Shown here piece after piece: positions 23,047 to 31,319 of a stretch of 35,606 nucleotides of DNA (positions are counted from its first letter, which is position 1; each line of letters starts with the position of its first letter). The notes under the pieces are model-generated. The model saw only the letters and a program-made list of their open reading frames with translations. It did not search any database and was not told the DNA's origin. A program made the position numbers and the translations under genes. The stretch is from assembly GCA_024228115.1 (NCBI GenBank), contig JAAETT010000242.1, positions 1 through 35,606 on the forward strand, written 5' to 3'. The DNA is from a bacterium (lineage in GTDB: Bacteria > Myxococcota_A > UBA9160 > UBA6930).

Positions 23047-23234
23047 GGCCCGGCTCCTCCGCGCTGCAAGGTGCATGCGGATTGGACGCGCTGCCCGCCC
23101 ATCCATTCAGTGTGGCAGCTCCAGCCCACGGGCGTTGCCCCGCGGGGCGATGCTGACCGTGACGGGCAAGGGCGAGAGGGTGCTGGTCTACGGCGAGGTG
23201 GGAATTCCGGGCCCGTATTCACTCCACCTCCGGT

Positions 23235-23738
23235 TCAGCGAGACCACGTCACGCGCAACAGGTTCTCCCCGTCGGTGTATTGGTAGTCCAACTCTCCTTC
23301 GTACGCGTCATGCAGGGCATCGCCGATGTTGCGAGCCAAACCGGAATCGGTCGTCGTGATGATGACCGCATCCCCCTCCTCGCGGGTCGCCATGATGCGC
23401 TTGAGCGCATGTTCTCCCTTCTCCCGTTCCTCGATGTTGCGCGCCAGCCCCAGGATCTCGTCCTGGTGTCCGCGCCAGAACGGCCCGGAGACGGTCAGGA
23501 TCCCCGCCGGGTACTGATCCCGGATGCGCTGACAAGCAGGGCAGAGCTCGCGGTTGGCGTCCGCAGGGGGCGCGCCCCACATCCAGCGCCCGTTGCGGTA
23601 CATGGCCCCGCACTCGGGGCAGGCCGTCGGATCCGGAAGCTTCGCTCGGACCTTGTACGGGTCGTGCTCCTGCTGGCGGATGAGCCTGCCCCGGCGCCCT
23701 GCGGGCGGGGGCCCCGTCCTCTCTCGCCGATTCGTCAT
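23235..23738 (-). CDS. BCAM0308-like zinc-ribbon protein
   Basis: The 167-residue protein carries two zinc-ligand pairs, CPECG (about residue 40) and CPAC (about 67). It then has YPAGILTVSGPFW, an EI-GLARNIEEREKGEHALKR helix, a central VIITTTDSGLARNIGDALH block and the C-terminal LLRVTWSR. This order (DPYK.RAKLP, CPxCG, CPAC, YPAG, ITTTD.xLA..IG) is that of the BCAM0308 family, whose role is not established; a link to translation or stress has been suggested by context only. The ATG at 23738 is preceded by GGAGGG; an earlier in-frame ATG is less well placed. It lies 82 bp downstream of the beta-CASP nuclease start region, on the same strand. Confidence 0.75.
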   Translation of the reverse strand: MTNRRERTGPPPAGRRGRLIRQQEHDPYKVRAKLPDPTACPECGAMYRNGRWMWGAPPADANRELCPACQRIRDQYPAGILTVSGPFWRGHQDEILGLARNIEEREKGEHALKRIMATREEGDAVIITTTDSGLARNIGDALHDAYEGELDYQYTDGENLLRVTWSR

Positions 23739-23820
23739 GAGACCCTCCATGCGTTCTCGATCGCCCGAACCGCCCAGCCGGGCGTCCCGTGGTGCGCGGC
23801 GTGGCGCTCCAAATGGAATG

Positions 23821-25239
23821 TTACAGGTCGAACGATTCACCCGCTCGAGGGCAAAGGATCTCTCGGGGGTGATGCTCGTGCTTCAGATGTCGGGCGAGTT
23901 CGTCCATGGGCTCGGCCTCGCCATGAACCAGCGCGACGGGAGGACGTCCCCGAAAGCCGCCGTACCAGTTTGCGAGGCCGGTGAGACCAGCGTGCGCAGA
24001 AAGCCCACCCACGGTGTGGACCTGCGCGGCGATGCGCACCTCGTCGCCGTACAGGCGCACACGCCTGGTGCCGTCGACGAGCGCCCGTCCCAACGTGCCA
24101 CGCGCCTGGAACCCGGCGATCACGAGATGGCACCCCCGGCGAACGGCGTGTTGCTTCAGATGGTGTCTGATGCGACCACCGGTGCACATTCCGCTGCCCG
24201 CGATGATGATCGCTCCCGATTTCAGCTCGTTCAGCTTCATCGAGTCCTCGGCGTCCGGACAGAGTTCGAAGTTGGGCAGCTCGAAGAGAGATCCCAATTC
24301 CCGGTGCGCGCGGCGTGCGGCGGGATCGTAGATCTCGGAATGGCGGGCGTAGACTTCCGTCGCCTCGATCGCCAGAGGGCTGTCGAGGAAGATCTTCCAG
24401 CGGTCGAGCCGCCACTCGTCGAAGTGCCGTTGGAACGCGTAGAGAAGTTGCTGCGTGCGACCCACCGCGAAGGCGGGAACCAGGATATTGCCCTTCTCGT
24501 GGTCCGCCGCCTCCAGGATCTCTCCCAGCTCACGCCACGTGGCCTCCCAGGACCTGTGCTCCCGATCGCCATACGTGCTCTCGAGCACGACAAGGTCCGC
24601 CTCGTCGACCCGCTCCGGATCACAGAGCAGAGGCTTGCCCAGGTGCCCGAGATCGCCGCTGAAGACCACCTTGCGAGGCCGCTTCTTTGCCCCGAGCCAG
24701 AGCTCGACGATCGCGGCGCCCAGGATATGTCCTGCGTCGCGAAGACGGACGCGAACCCGCGGCAAGATCTCCCGGTCCTCGCCGTAGTCGAGAACCTCGA
24801 ACTGCTCCATCGCCTTCTCGGCATCCTCTTTGGTGTAGAGCGGCTCGATCGGCTCCCGGCCCTTCCGTCTTCGCTCACGATTCTCCCACTCCGCCTCCCG
24901 TTCATGGATGTAGGCGGAATCCCGGAGCATGATGCTGCAGAGATCGCGAGTTGCAGGATGGGTGAAGATCGGTCCCCGAAAGCCCTGCTTGACGAGGAGG
25001 GGCAGGCGGCCCGAATGATCGATGTGGGCATGGCTCAGGACGACGGCGTCGATCTCGCTGGGGGAGAACGGAAAGGGCTGCCTGTTGCGTTCCTGGTCTT
25101 CGCCCTGGAAGAGGCCGCAGTCGAGCAACACGGACAGCTCGCCGAGTACGACCCGGTGACACGAGCCGGTCACCTCGCGAGCCGCCCCATTGAATTCCAG
25201 CCGGGGGCTCCCACTCTCCGAGCCCGGGCGGGCCGTCAC
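23821..25239 (-). CDS. Beta-CASP metallo-beta-lactamase ribonuclease (CPSF/Ysh1-like)
   Basis: The 472-residue protein has the full metal site of the fold: SHAHIDHSG (motif 2), GHILGAA, SGDLGHLG and a late GGLSAHAG. The beta-CASP insertion carries ILVPAFAVGRTQQLLY and the family's SGMCTGGRI block, and the C-terminus contains VALVHGEAEPM. Bacterial relatives are RNA exo/endonucleases of the CPSF73/YSH1 type acting in the cytoplasm. The start is a GTG at 25239; its ribosome site is weak (TGAGGCTCG). It ends 82 bp before the BCAM0308-like gene on the same strand, so the two may be co-transcribed, and a shared RNA-related role is plausible. Confidence 0.9.
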   Translation of the reverse strand: MTARPGSESGSPRLEFNGAAREVTGSCHRVVLGELSVLLDCGLFQGEDQERNRQPFPFSPSEIDAVVLSHAHIDHSGRLPLLVKQGFRGPIFTHPATRDLCSIMLRDSAYIHEREAEWENRERRRKGREPIEPLYTKEDAEKAMEQFEVLDYGEDREILPRVRVRLRDAGHILGAAIVELWLGAKKRPRKVVFSGDLGHLGKPLLCDPERVDEADLVVLESTYGDREHRSWEATWRELGEILEAADHEKGNILVPAFAVGRTQQLLYAFQRHFDEWRLDRWKIFLDSPLAIEATEVYARHSEIYDPAARRAHRELGSLFELPNFELCPDAEDSMKLNELKSGAIIIAGSGMCTGGRIRHHLKQHAVRRGCHLVIAGFQARGTLGRALVDGTRRVRLYGDEVRIAAQVHTVGGLSAHAGLTGLANWYGGFRGRPPVALVHGEAEPMDELARHLKHEHHPREILCPRAGESFDL

Positions 25240-25431
25240 AGCTGTCGAGCCTCACTCAATTCGCGCTCGCTCACGGGGATGAGGTGTCCGAGACATCACG
25301 CTTGTACCTTCTCAGTGGGCCAGCTTAGCTACCGCGGCAGGCAGGATCACCCCACGACCGCGTTCGATGGAGCATCGACTGCACGGATCCCGGACTCCCG
25401 GCGCGGGTCGCATCCCGGACGTCCGCGACCG

Positions 25432-26379
25432 TCAGCTCGAATCGACCAACAGAATCCGAAGCACCGCAAAGGACGAGTAGAGGACGATCATCGCGATTGC
25501 CTCGTTCCGCTGAAGTCCACGCTTTCGGACGAAGAACACCAGTGCGGCTAGCGTCAGGAGCGCGAGGAACGGGAGGTCGATGACGAGCGTCGAGGCGCTC
25601 ACGGACAGCGGGTAGATCATTCCGCTGACTCCGAGAGGCACCAACAGATCGAAGATGTTGCTGCCGATGATGTTGCCTACTGAGAGTCCGGTTCGCCCCT
25701 TGGCGGCCGCACCGAGAGACAGGGCGAGCTCCGGGAGGCTGGTCCCGGCGCCGATGAGAAGCAGCCCGACCACCGTCTGGTCCCATCCCTGCAGCTTCGC
25801 GAGCGCGACGGCGCCGCCCACGACGAACTCGGCCGAAAACACGACGAGGACGAGTCCGCCGAGAATGCCCAGTACGAGAAGCGTCTCTCCCCCTCGAGGT
25901 TTCGAGGACGCCTTCGGTCCCGATCGCTCCGCCTGGAGGAGAGAGACGAAGTAGATCGCGTACGCACCGAGTAGCGCTCCGCTCTCGAGCCGGTCCAACT
26001 GCCCGTCTGCAGCGAGGAGAGCGACGACGGCGATCGAGAACACGAGAACCCCGCCGTCACGGCGAATCATGCGGGGAGCGAGACGTAGATATCCGAACAG
26101 GCCCGCTACGCCGAGCACGAGGCTGCCCTGCGTAATCGCGCTGCCGACCGCGTTCCCGACGACGATCCCCGCTGTTTCAACACCGCCCAGTTGGGAGAGT
26201 CCACCCTGGATGGCCACGACGAGTTCCGGCAGGTCGGTCCCGACAGCCAGCACCGTGAGTCCGAGGAATCCGTGAGAGAGTCCGCGTCGCTCGGCCAACT
26301 CGATGGTGCTTCGCAATGCGAGCTCCGTCCCCAGCCAGAGACCCATGATTCCGGCTACGACGAAGACGAAATGCACCAC
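25432..26379 (-). CDS. Ca2+/cation antiporter (CaCA family)
   Basis: The 315-residue inner-membrane protein has about ten hydrophobic segments and the two inverted alpha-repeats of the CaCA superfamily. Alpha-1 is AVGTDLPELVVAIQG followed by VGNAVGSAITQG; alpha-2 is GAGTSLPELALSLGAAAKGR followed by GNIIGSNIFDLL. These hold the acidic residues that bind the exchanged ions. In alpha-1 the usual GTS is GTD. The start is probably the GTG at 26379, one base after the symporter stop, so the two genes are coupled; a second GTG at 26376 is equally possible. A longer N-terminal frame is an artefact because it reads antisense to the symporter. Confidence 0.88.
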   Translation of the reverse strand: MVHFVFVVAGIMGLWLGTELALRSTIELAERRGLSHGFLGLTVLAVGTDLPELVVAIQGGLSQLGGVETAGIVVGNAVGSAITQGSLVLGVAGLFGYLRLAPRMIRRDGGVLVFSIAVVALLAADGQLDRLESGALLGAYAIYFVSLLQAERSGPKASSKPRGGETLLVLGILGGLVLVVFSAEFVVGGAVALAKLQGWDQTVVGLLLIGAGTSLPELALSLGAAAKGRTGLSVGNIIGSNIFDLLVPLGVSGMIYPLSVSASTLVIDLPFLALLTLAALVFFVRKRGLQRNEAIAMIVLYSSFAVLRILLVDSS

Positions 26380-26380
26380 G

Positions 26381-28300
26381 CTACGCCGCCTTCGGCGAGC
26401 CACCGCCGTCGCCCCGTGGGCGAAGGCCCAGGCGCCACCACACGGGGACGAGGGCCGCTGCCACGACGAGCAGGAAAACGATCCATAGGCCGCGGCTCGC
26501 GGGCCAGCCGACAGGGGCGGGACTTCCGACCAGGGCACTGCCCAGCCCTGCGAGCACGGCAAAGCTGCACCCAGCCCCGGCCACGGTCGCAATGAGCCCC
26601 CGTGCGAGGCGCCGCCGCGGCAGGCGGGCTTCTGTGACGGGGCTCCAGAAGCCCGGCGGGCGCGCTCGCTCGAAGAAGGCGGCGAGCGTCGCGAACGGTT
26701 CCTGCGGCCCGTACACGGAGACGGCGATGCCGACCGAGGTCGAACCGATCGCCATGAGCAGCAGGCGCAGGACTTCGCGGTCGGACGGAACCATCATCAA
26801 GAGCACGGGCGCGAGAATCAGCGAGGCCAGGATCGTAGAAAGCTCGCCCCAAGCCGTCACGCGCCACCACACCCAGCGCAGTACGAGCATCACGCCCATG
26901 CCGGCACCGAGCAGCAGGCTGGTCTGCCAGGCCGTCTGGATCGAATCGAGCTGCGTCATGACGAACATCGCGACGGCGAGGATGCCCAGGGTCGAGAGGC
27001 GCGCGACCGTGACGAGTTCGCGCGGTGCCGGCTCGCGGCCGCGCACACCGCGGCACCAGACACGCGCGTAGAGATCGTTCGTCCAGTAGGACGCGCCCCA
27101 GTTCAGGTGCGTGTCGATGGTGGACGCGAGCGCAGCGAGCATCGCCGTGAGCATGAGGCCCAGGGCACCGACCGGCAGCAGGTCGGCCATGCCGCGCACG
27201 AAGGTCACCTCGCGGTCGGCGGCGAGTGCGCCGCCCACGAGCGTGAGGTCAGCGGGGTAGAGCACGAGCAGCCCCAGCGCGATCGGCAGCCAGAGCAGAC
27301 TGCGCAGCACGACCTGCAGGCCCGTGAACACGACAGCAGCCGTGCGGGCGTCGGCGTCGCTGCGACAGGCCATCGAACGTTGTGCGAGGTATCCCGTCCC
27401 GTCGGCGTTCATCTGCACGAGCCATTGCAACGCGAAGGCGGCGAGCAGGAAGGGCCCGGCATCGCGTGCACGCGTCGGGTCGAAGGCCAGCAGCTGATCG
27501 GTCGTGAGGCCGGCGCCGCGAACGGCGGGATCATCGAGGGCCTCGCGCAGCCCGCCGAGCCCGCCGACCTCGGCGAGCACGAAGCCCGCGTAGAGCGCAG
27601 TGCCGCCGAGCATGAGCGCGAGTTGCAGGATGTCGGTGCGCACCACGCTGCGCAGCCCGCCGCTGGCGGAGTAGCCGAACGTCACTGCCACCAGTGCTCC
27701 GACCGAGATCAGGTTGTCCGTGGAGCGAACCCAGAGATCTGCACTCGAACCGGCCGCAAGATCCCGCGCGAAGGGCACACCGATGGCGCGGACTGCGGCT
27801 TCCAGCCCAGCAAACAACCGTTCTGGCAACCACGCGTGCCAGAGCAGGAACGGCTCGGCGATCTCCTTTGCGGCCCACAGCACCATCGCGAGTACCACGC
27901 AGTTGAACACGGTGCCGAAGTAGAGGGCCTTGACCACTCGCAACGCCGCCGCAGCGCGTCCCGCATAGCGAAGCTCGGTGAGTTCGGCGTCGGTAAGCAC
28001 CTTCGCGCGCCGCCAACTCGCCGAGAGCAGGAAACCCATCAACAGGAATGCGAGAGCGTAGATCCAGAGCCGCCACAAGGAGAAGATTCCCGCGGTCGCA
28101 ACGAGCCCGGTCACGAGTAGTGGCGTGTCGGCGGCGAACTGCGTGGCCGCCATGCTCGCTCCGGCCTGCCAGCCCTTCAGGGTGCGCCCAGCGAGGAAGT
28201 ATTCCTCGAGGCTCCGCGAGGCCTTGCCGCGCGCGCGGAAGCCTGACGCCAGCGCGATGGCCGCGAAGCCCAGGACGATGACGGCGTCGATCGGATGCAC
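26381..28300 (-). CDS. Sodium:solute symporter (SSS family)
   Basis: The 639-residue protein has about 13-14 hydrophobic helices. Family features are the N-terminal DAVIVLGFAAIALASG, the EEYFLAGRTLKGWQAGASM block, ADTPLLVTGLV, and SVVRTDILQLALMLGG in the centre, which is the SSS signature region. The position of ions and substrate within the helices cannot be used to name the solute; carbohydrates, amino acids or other small molecules are possible. The ATG at 28300 gives the family's standard N-terminus. Its TAG is one base from the antiporter start, so the two transporters form an operon, perhaps linking solute uptake and ion balance. Confidence 0.9.
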   Translation of the reverse strand: MHPIDAVIVLGFAAIALASGFRARGKASRSLEEYFLAGRTLKGWQAGASMAATQFAADTPLLVTGLVATAGIFSLWRLWIYALAFLLMGFLLSASWRRAKVLTDAELTELRYAGRAAAALRVVKALYFGTVFNCVVLAMVLWAAKEIAEPFLLWHAWLPERLFAGLEAAVRAIGVPFARDLAAGSSADLWVRSTDNLISVGALVAVTFGYSASGGLRSVVRTDILQLALMLGGTALYAGFVLAEVGGLGGLREALDDPAVRGAGLTTDQLLAFDPTRARDAGPFLLAAFALQWLVQMNADGTGYLAQRSMACRSDADARTAAVVFTGLQVVLRSLLWLPIALGLLVLYPADLTLVGGALAADREVTFVRGMADLLPVGALGLMLTAMLAALASTIDTHLNWGASYWTNDLYARVWCRGVRGREPAPRELVTVARLSTLGILAVAMFVMTQLDSIQTAWQTSLLLGAGMGVMLVLRWVWWRVTAWGELSTILASLILAPVLLMMVPSDREVLRLLLMAIGSTSVGIAVSVYGPQEPFATLAAFFERARPPGFWSPVTEARLPRRRLARGLIATVAGAGCSFAVLAGLGSALVGSPAPVGWPASRGLWIVFLLVVAAALVPVWWRLGLRPRGDGGGSPKAA

Positions 28301-28360
28301 GGCCTGAGACTATCAACCAGCGCCGGCCGTCGTATGCTCCACGCCGTTCTTTTCAGGGCG

Positions 28361-28383
28361 GCGACCCCATTCCATGGGGTCGC
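28361..28383. terminator. Strong stem-loop between two minus-strand genes
   Basis: GCGACCCCAT (28361-28370) and ATGGGGTCGC (28374-28383) form a perfect 10-bp stem with a 3-nt loop. It lies between the hydrolase stop (28398) and the symporter start (28300). No T-run follows on either strand, so intrinsic termination is uncertain; RNA stabilisation or a regulator site is possible. Confidence 0.4.
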
Positions 28384-28397
28384 TGAGTTCTCGGACC

Positions 28398-29288
28398 CTA
28401 GATTTGAGCCTCTCGCAACACGTGGTGCGCGCCCATCGCGATGCGAGCCGGGACCGTCCCCTCGATGAACTCGTAGAGCAGTTCGACGAAGCGCTGTGGC
28501 GCCTCACAGTGCGGGTAGTGGCCGACCCCGGGGAAGATCTCGAGTCGGCTGCCGGGCATCGATTTGTGTGCGGCGTAGGCGTGATCGACGGGGATGATCG
28601 GATCCGAGTCTCCCCAGATGATGAGTGTCGGCACTTCGTCGGCCATGTGCAGGCGGTTCGACGCGCTCACGGCCTGACCGCTCGGGTCGACGACTGCACG
28701 CAGCGTGCGCATGAACGCGCTGCGTGCATCATCGTCACCGAGGGATGCATAGCTTCGCCACAATTCCTCGACGACCGGCGCGGGGCGCAGGCCCACCCGC
28801 GCGGCACCGCTGCCGAGGGACTCGATGGCCCCACGAACCGGTGCCGCGCAGGCCAGGCGCAGCACGTTCTCAGCCCCAGGCAAGCTCAGGAAACGAAGGA
28901 TCGGGTTCACCTCCTGGCCGAGGCCGCCGCTGCCCACGAGCACCAGGCGTTCAGTGCGCTCCGGGTATTGGTAGGAGAACTGGAGTGCGACGCCGCCACC
29001 CAACGACTGGCCGACCACCGTGGCCTGCTCGTGGCCGAGGGCCACCATCAGGTCGCGCAGCGTGCAGGCGAAGGCGCCAAGCGAGTAGTCGCCCTGGGGC
29101 TTCTCGGAGCGGCCGTGCCCGAACAGGTCGGGCGCGATGACGGTGAAGCGCTCGGCGAGCGCGGGCATGACCTGGCGCCAGGTGGTGGCGCTTCCGGCCA
29201 TCCCATGGATCAGCAGCAGGACCGGCCCTGAGCCTGCGGTCCGGTACGTAAGACGTTGATCGTGGATCGAGATTTCACGGAGGTCCAT
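28398..29288 (-). CDS. Alpha/beta hydrolase (epoxide hydrolase/lipase-like)
   Basis: The 296-residue soluble enzyme has LLIHGMAGSATTW for the oxyanion region, a nucleophile elbow GQSLGGG, an acid in WGDSDPIIPVDHAY and the histidine in GVGHYPHCEAP, the catalytic triad of the fold-1 hydrolases. The cap region (around RGAIESLGSGAARVGLRPAP) is helical. The ATG at 29288 (MDLREISIHDQRL) gives the usual distance to the first strand; a start at 29375 would add 29 residues of doubtful coding character. The substrate is unknown. It is separated from the symporter by the stem-loop at 28361-28383. Confidence 0.85.
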   Translation of the reverse strand: MDLREISIHDQRLTYRTAGSGPVLLLIHGMAGSATTWRQVMPALAERFTVIAPDLFGHGRSEKPQGDYSLGAFACTLRDLMVALGHEQATVVGQSLGGGVALQFSYQYPERTERLVLVGSGGLGQEVNPILRFLSLPGAENVLRLACAAPVRGAIESLGSGAARVGLRPAPVVEELWRSYASLGDDDARSAFMRTLRAVVDPSGQAVSASNRLHMADEVPTLIIWGDSDPIIPVDHAYAAHKSMPGSRLEIFPGVGHYPHCEAPQRFVELLYEFIEGTVPARIAMGAHHVLREAQI

Positions 29289-29472
29289 CCGGTGAAGGTC
29301 GTCCCATGCGAGAGGGACGCAAACGCCGCGCCAGCCATAGGTTCCGAGGGGTCCCAGGGATGTCCCATGAATCATCGCCGGATCCGCTCGATCTACACCA
29401 AGGAATTCCCTGGATGGAAACCGACACCAAGAAGCAGCGTCAGCACTTCGATCGCGGCTCCGGGAGTGGCCG

Positions 29473-29793
29473 GTGGTCGATGATGAGGGCGAGATTCGCC
29501 TCCTGGCTCGGCGGGCCCTGGAGAGTGTCGGTTGCCGCGTTTACGAAGCGTCGAATGAGAACGAGGCCTTCGATGTCGCCTTCCGGACACCCGAGCTGGC
29601 CGCGGTGTCCCTGGACACGAGCATGCCGAGTATGAGCGGCGGCGAGACCCTCGAGCAGCTCCGGAACGCCGGGTGTCGACGCCACAAGGTGGGGCGCTTT
29701 GGCTTTGGTGTTTCAGGTGGCAACTCCCGCGGGGAGTCAGCCGCTATCACGCAGGGCCTACGCGACCTGTGGGAAACCTCGGATCACGGATAA
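29473..29793 (+). pseudogene. Truncated response-regulator receiver domain
   Basis: From a GTG at 29473 the frame encodes VDDEGEIRLLARRALESVGC, then YEASNENEAFDVAFRTPELA and VSLDTSMPSMSGGETLEQLR, which is the first two thirds of a receiver domain. The acidic pair DDE and the phospho-acceptor Asp in SLDTSMP are present. After RNAG the family pattern is lost (RRHKVGRFGFGVSGG), so the last strand with the conserved Lys is missing. There is no output domain and no clear ribosome site. It is probably the decayed end of a hybrid histidine kinase. The rest of 29289-29883 holds no other gene that I can support. Confidence 0.5.
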
Positions 29794-29883
29794 ACTGCTA
29801 GCCTAGACGAGCTTCGCGGAGTATCATCTGGTGGTCACGAGGGTGTGTGGGTTACCAGTTGCCTCGCTATCAGGAGTTCTCGA

Positions 29884-30162
29884 GTGAGTGAAGCTGAGTT
29901 GAATCTCCAGGATTACAAGGAAATCGAGGAGCTCGCCGAGCGAACTCGAGTCATCGACCGTCGCACGGCCCTGAAGATGGGCGCTGCCGCCATCGTGGCC
30001 GCGCCCGTGCTGGCGTCCACGATCGTGCCGCGCCGGGCTCTGGGCCAGGTCTGCTCGGCGCCGCGTAAGAAGAGGAAGAGGGCGACCAGGAAGAAGGCGA
30101 CCAGGAAGAGGGCGACCAGGAAGAGGGCGACCAGGAAGAGGGCGACCAGGAAGAAGGTATAA
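29884..30162 (+). CDS. Small Tat-like leader protein with RKRAT repeats, candidate modification substrate
   Basis: The 92-residue protein starts at a GTG (SEAELNLQDYKEIEELAERT follows), with CAGGAG eight bases upstream. A charged N-terminal segment is followed by DRRTALKMGAAAIVAAPVLA, which resembles a twin-arginine signal (RRxxLK) or the hydrophobic leader of peptides in PqqD/HprK-like clusters, and then RRALGQVCSAP. The last third is five RK(R/K)AT units ending RKKV: 15-bp repeats rich in Arg, Lys and Thr. It is the first gene of the cluster with PqqD-like, kinase-like and arginine-methyltransferase-like genes, 28 bp upstream of the PqqD-like gene. The inferred role is the substrate of that cluster. 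A DNA- or polyanion-binding tail is the alternative. Confidence 0.65.
   Translation: MSEAELNLQDYKEIEELAERTRVIDRRTALKMGAAAIVAAPVLASTIVPRRALGQVCSAPRKKRKRATRKKATRKRATRKRATRKRATRKKV
30073..30156 (+). repeat. 15-bp tandem repeat encoding RKRAT
   Basis: Units of AGGAAGAGGGCGACC occur five times in tandem (30073-30147) with one G-to-A variant, followed by a partial unit. Near-identical DNA units suggest recent slippage and possible length variation between strains. Confidence 0.85.
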
Positions 30163-30190
30163 CCGTACCCTAGCGGGCGCTGGATCTTCG

Positions 30191-30481
30191 ATGTCGGTGG
30201 ACACGGTCGATACGAACAAGGTCTACCGGTTGGCCGGCCGCCTGATGTTGAAGCCCGACGGGGACGTGACGCTCGCGTTCGATCCCCAGACGTTGGCCGT
30301 TCATCAGCTCAACGCCACCCTGGCCGCGGTTGCGGAGCGTCTCGATGGCGAGCGATCCACGGAGAGCGTCGTGTTGGACTGCTCGGAGGCTTGGGGCCTC
30401 GACGTTGGTGCAGCGTCGAGGGAGGTCTACCGGTCGCTGCAAATCCTTCTGGCCGAGAGTTTGATCGAAGTCTGCGAGTGA
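30191..30481 (+). CDS. PqqD-like peptide-recognition protein
   Basis: The 96-residue protein has the PqqD/RRE fold pattern: short strands (LMLKPDGDVTLAFDPQ), the LNATLAAVAERLDGERS block (PqqD LNxTAxxIxxxxDG) and two helices ending SLQILLAESLIEV. PqqD-type domains bind the leader of a ribosomally made peptide and present it to modification enzymes. The ATG at 30191 lies 28 bp after the small protein's stop, and the next gene starts 4 bp after this one, so it is in the same operon. A similar domain is fused to the methyltransferase at 31292. The PqqD plus HprK-related pair is a recognised combination in polysaccharide and peptide clusters. Confidence 0.8.
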   Translation: MSVDTVDTNKVYRLAGRLMLKPDGDVTLAFDPQTLAVHQLNATLAAVAERLDGERSTESVVLDCSEAWGLDVGAASREVYRSLQILLAESLIEVCE

Positions 30482-30485
30482 GCCG

Positions 30486-31319
30486 GTGCGCGCTCTGAAG
30501 CTGAGTTTCTGCGGGGCGCGGGTCGAACTGAAGACCGATTGTGCTCCCCTGTTCACGGCACTGGCGCATCTCTACCGGCCATTCCTGGAAGCCGAAATCC
30601 CGGCTCAGGCAACGGAGATTTCAGCGGCGCCTCAGGCATGCCGCGCCTGGCTCGAGGGCGAGCTCCATAGCTTTGGATCGGTTGGAGACGCGGTATACGA
30701 GCTGGACCAGCTCATCGAGCCGCGCCTCCTCGCGCATACCTCTTCCCAGCTCCGAGTGCATGCCGCCGCAGTCGAGAGCGCGACCCATACGATTCTGCTG
30801 GTCGGGCCATCCGGCTCGGGCAAGACGACGTTGGCGATGGAACTCGTCCGGAGAGGCATGCGGTACCTCAGCGACGAGTTCGCCATCGTGGATCCACGAG
30901 CCCGAACTCTCCAACCCTTCCCCAGGGCGGCGACCCGCAAAGCGGAGGGGCCAACCCCGCCCGGCCCGAGAATTGGCTTCTTGGATGGCTGGGGCTTCCG
31001 CGACTACGTGCTCCCCGACCTTCGAGCCGATCTAGCAACGCGACCGCTTGGGTCGCGTTGGATTCTGTTTCCCACCCATCGCAAGGAATGCGTTCCGACG
31101 GCCGAGATCCTCGAGCCTGGCGAGTGTTGTGCGCGCTTCCTGCCCTCCATCTTCGATTTCGAGGGAGCCGAGCAGAAGCGCTGGCCCGCCCTCGCAAACC
31201 TCGTGGCGGGCTCCCGCGCTTGTTCCCTTGACTTCCAGGACGCCGCAGCGGATCTCGACCTGGCTCTCGAATTGTTGGGAAACGACGAAGCTTGGACGAC
31301 TACTACGCAAAGATCCTGA
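30486..31319 (+). CDS. HprK-related P-loop kinase
   Basis: The 277-residue protein contains the HPr-kinase core without a full HprK N-domain. Key motifs are VHAAAVE (91-97), the P-loop GPSGSGKTT (107-115) and LSDEFAIVD (128-136), the Walker-B/catalytic region. HprK proteins phosphorylate a serine in HPr; HprK-related kinases next to PqqD-like genes are presumed to phosphorylate another, unknown target. The start is a GTG at 30486. The gene end overlaps the next gene by 28 bases in a different frame. In this cluster the candidate target is the small Thr-rich repeat protein, by inference. Confidence 0.82.
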   Translation: MRALKLSFCGARVELKTDCAPLFTALAHLYRPFLEAEIPAQATEISAAPQACRAWLEGELHSFGSVGDAVYELDQLIEPRLLAHTSSQLRVHAAAVESATHTILLVGPSGSGKTTLAMELVRRGMRYLSDEFAIVDPRARTLQPFPRAATRKAEGPTPPGPRIGFLDGWGFRDYVLPDLRADLATRPLGSRWILFPTHRKECVPTAEILEPGECCARFLPSIFDFEGAEQKRWPALANLVAGSRACSLDFQDAAADLDLALELLGNDEAWTTTTQRS

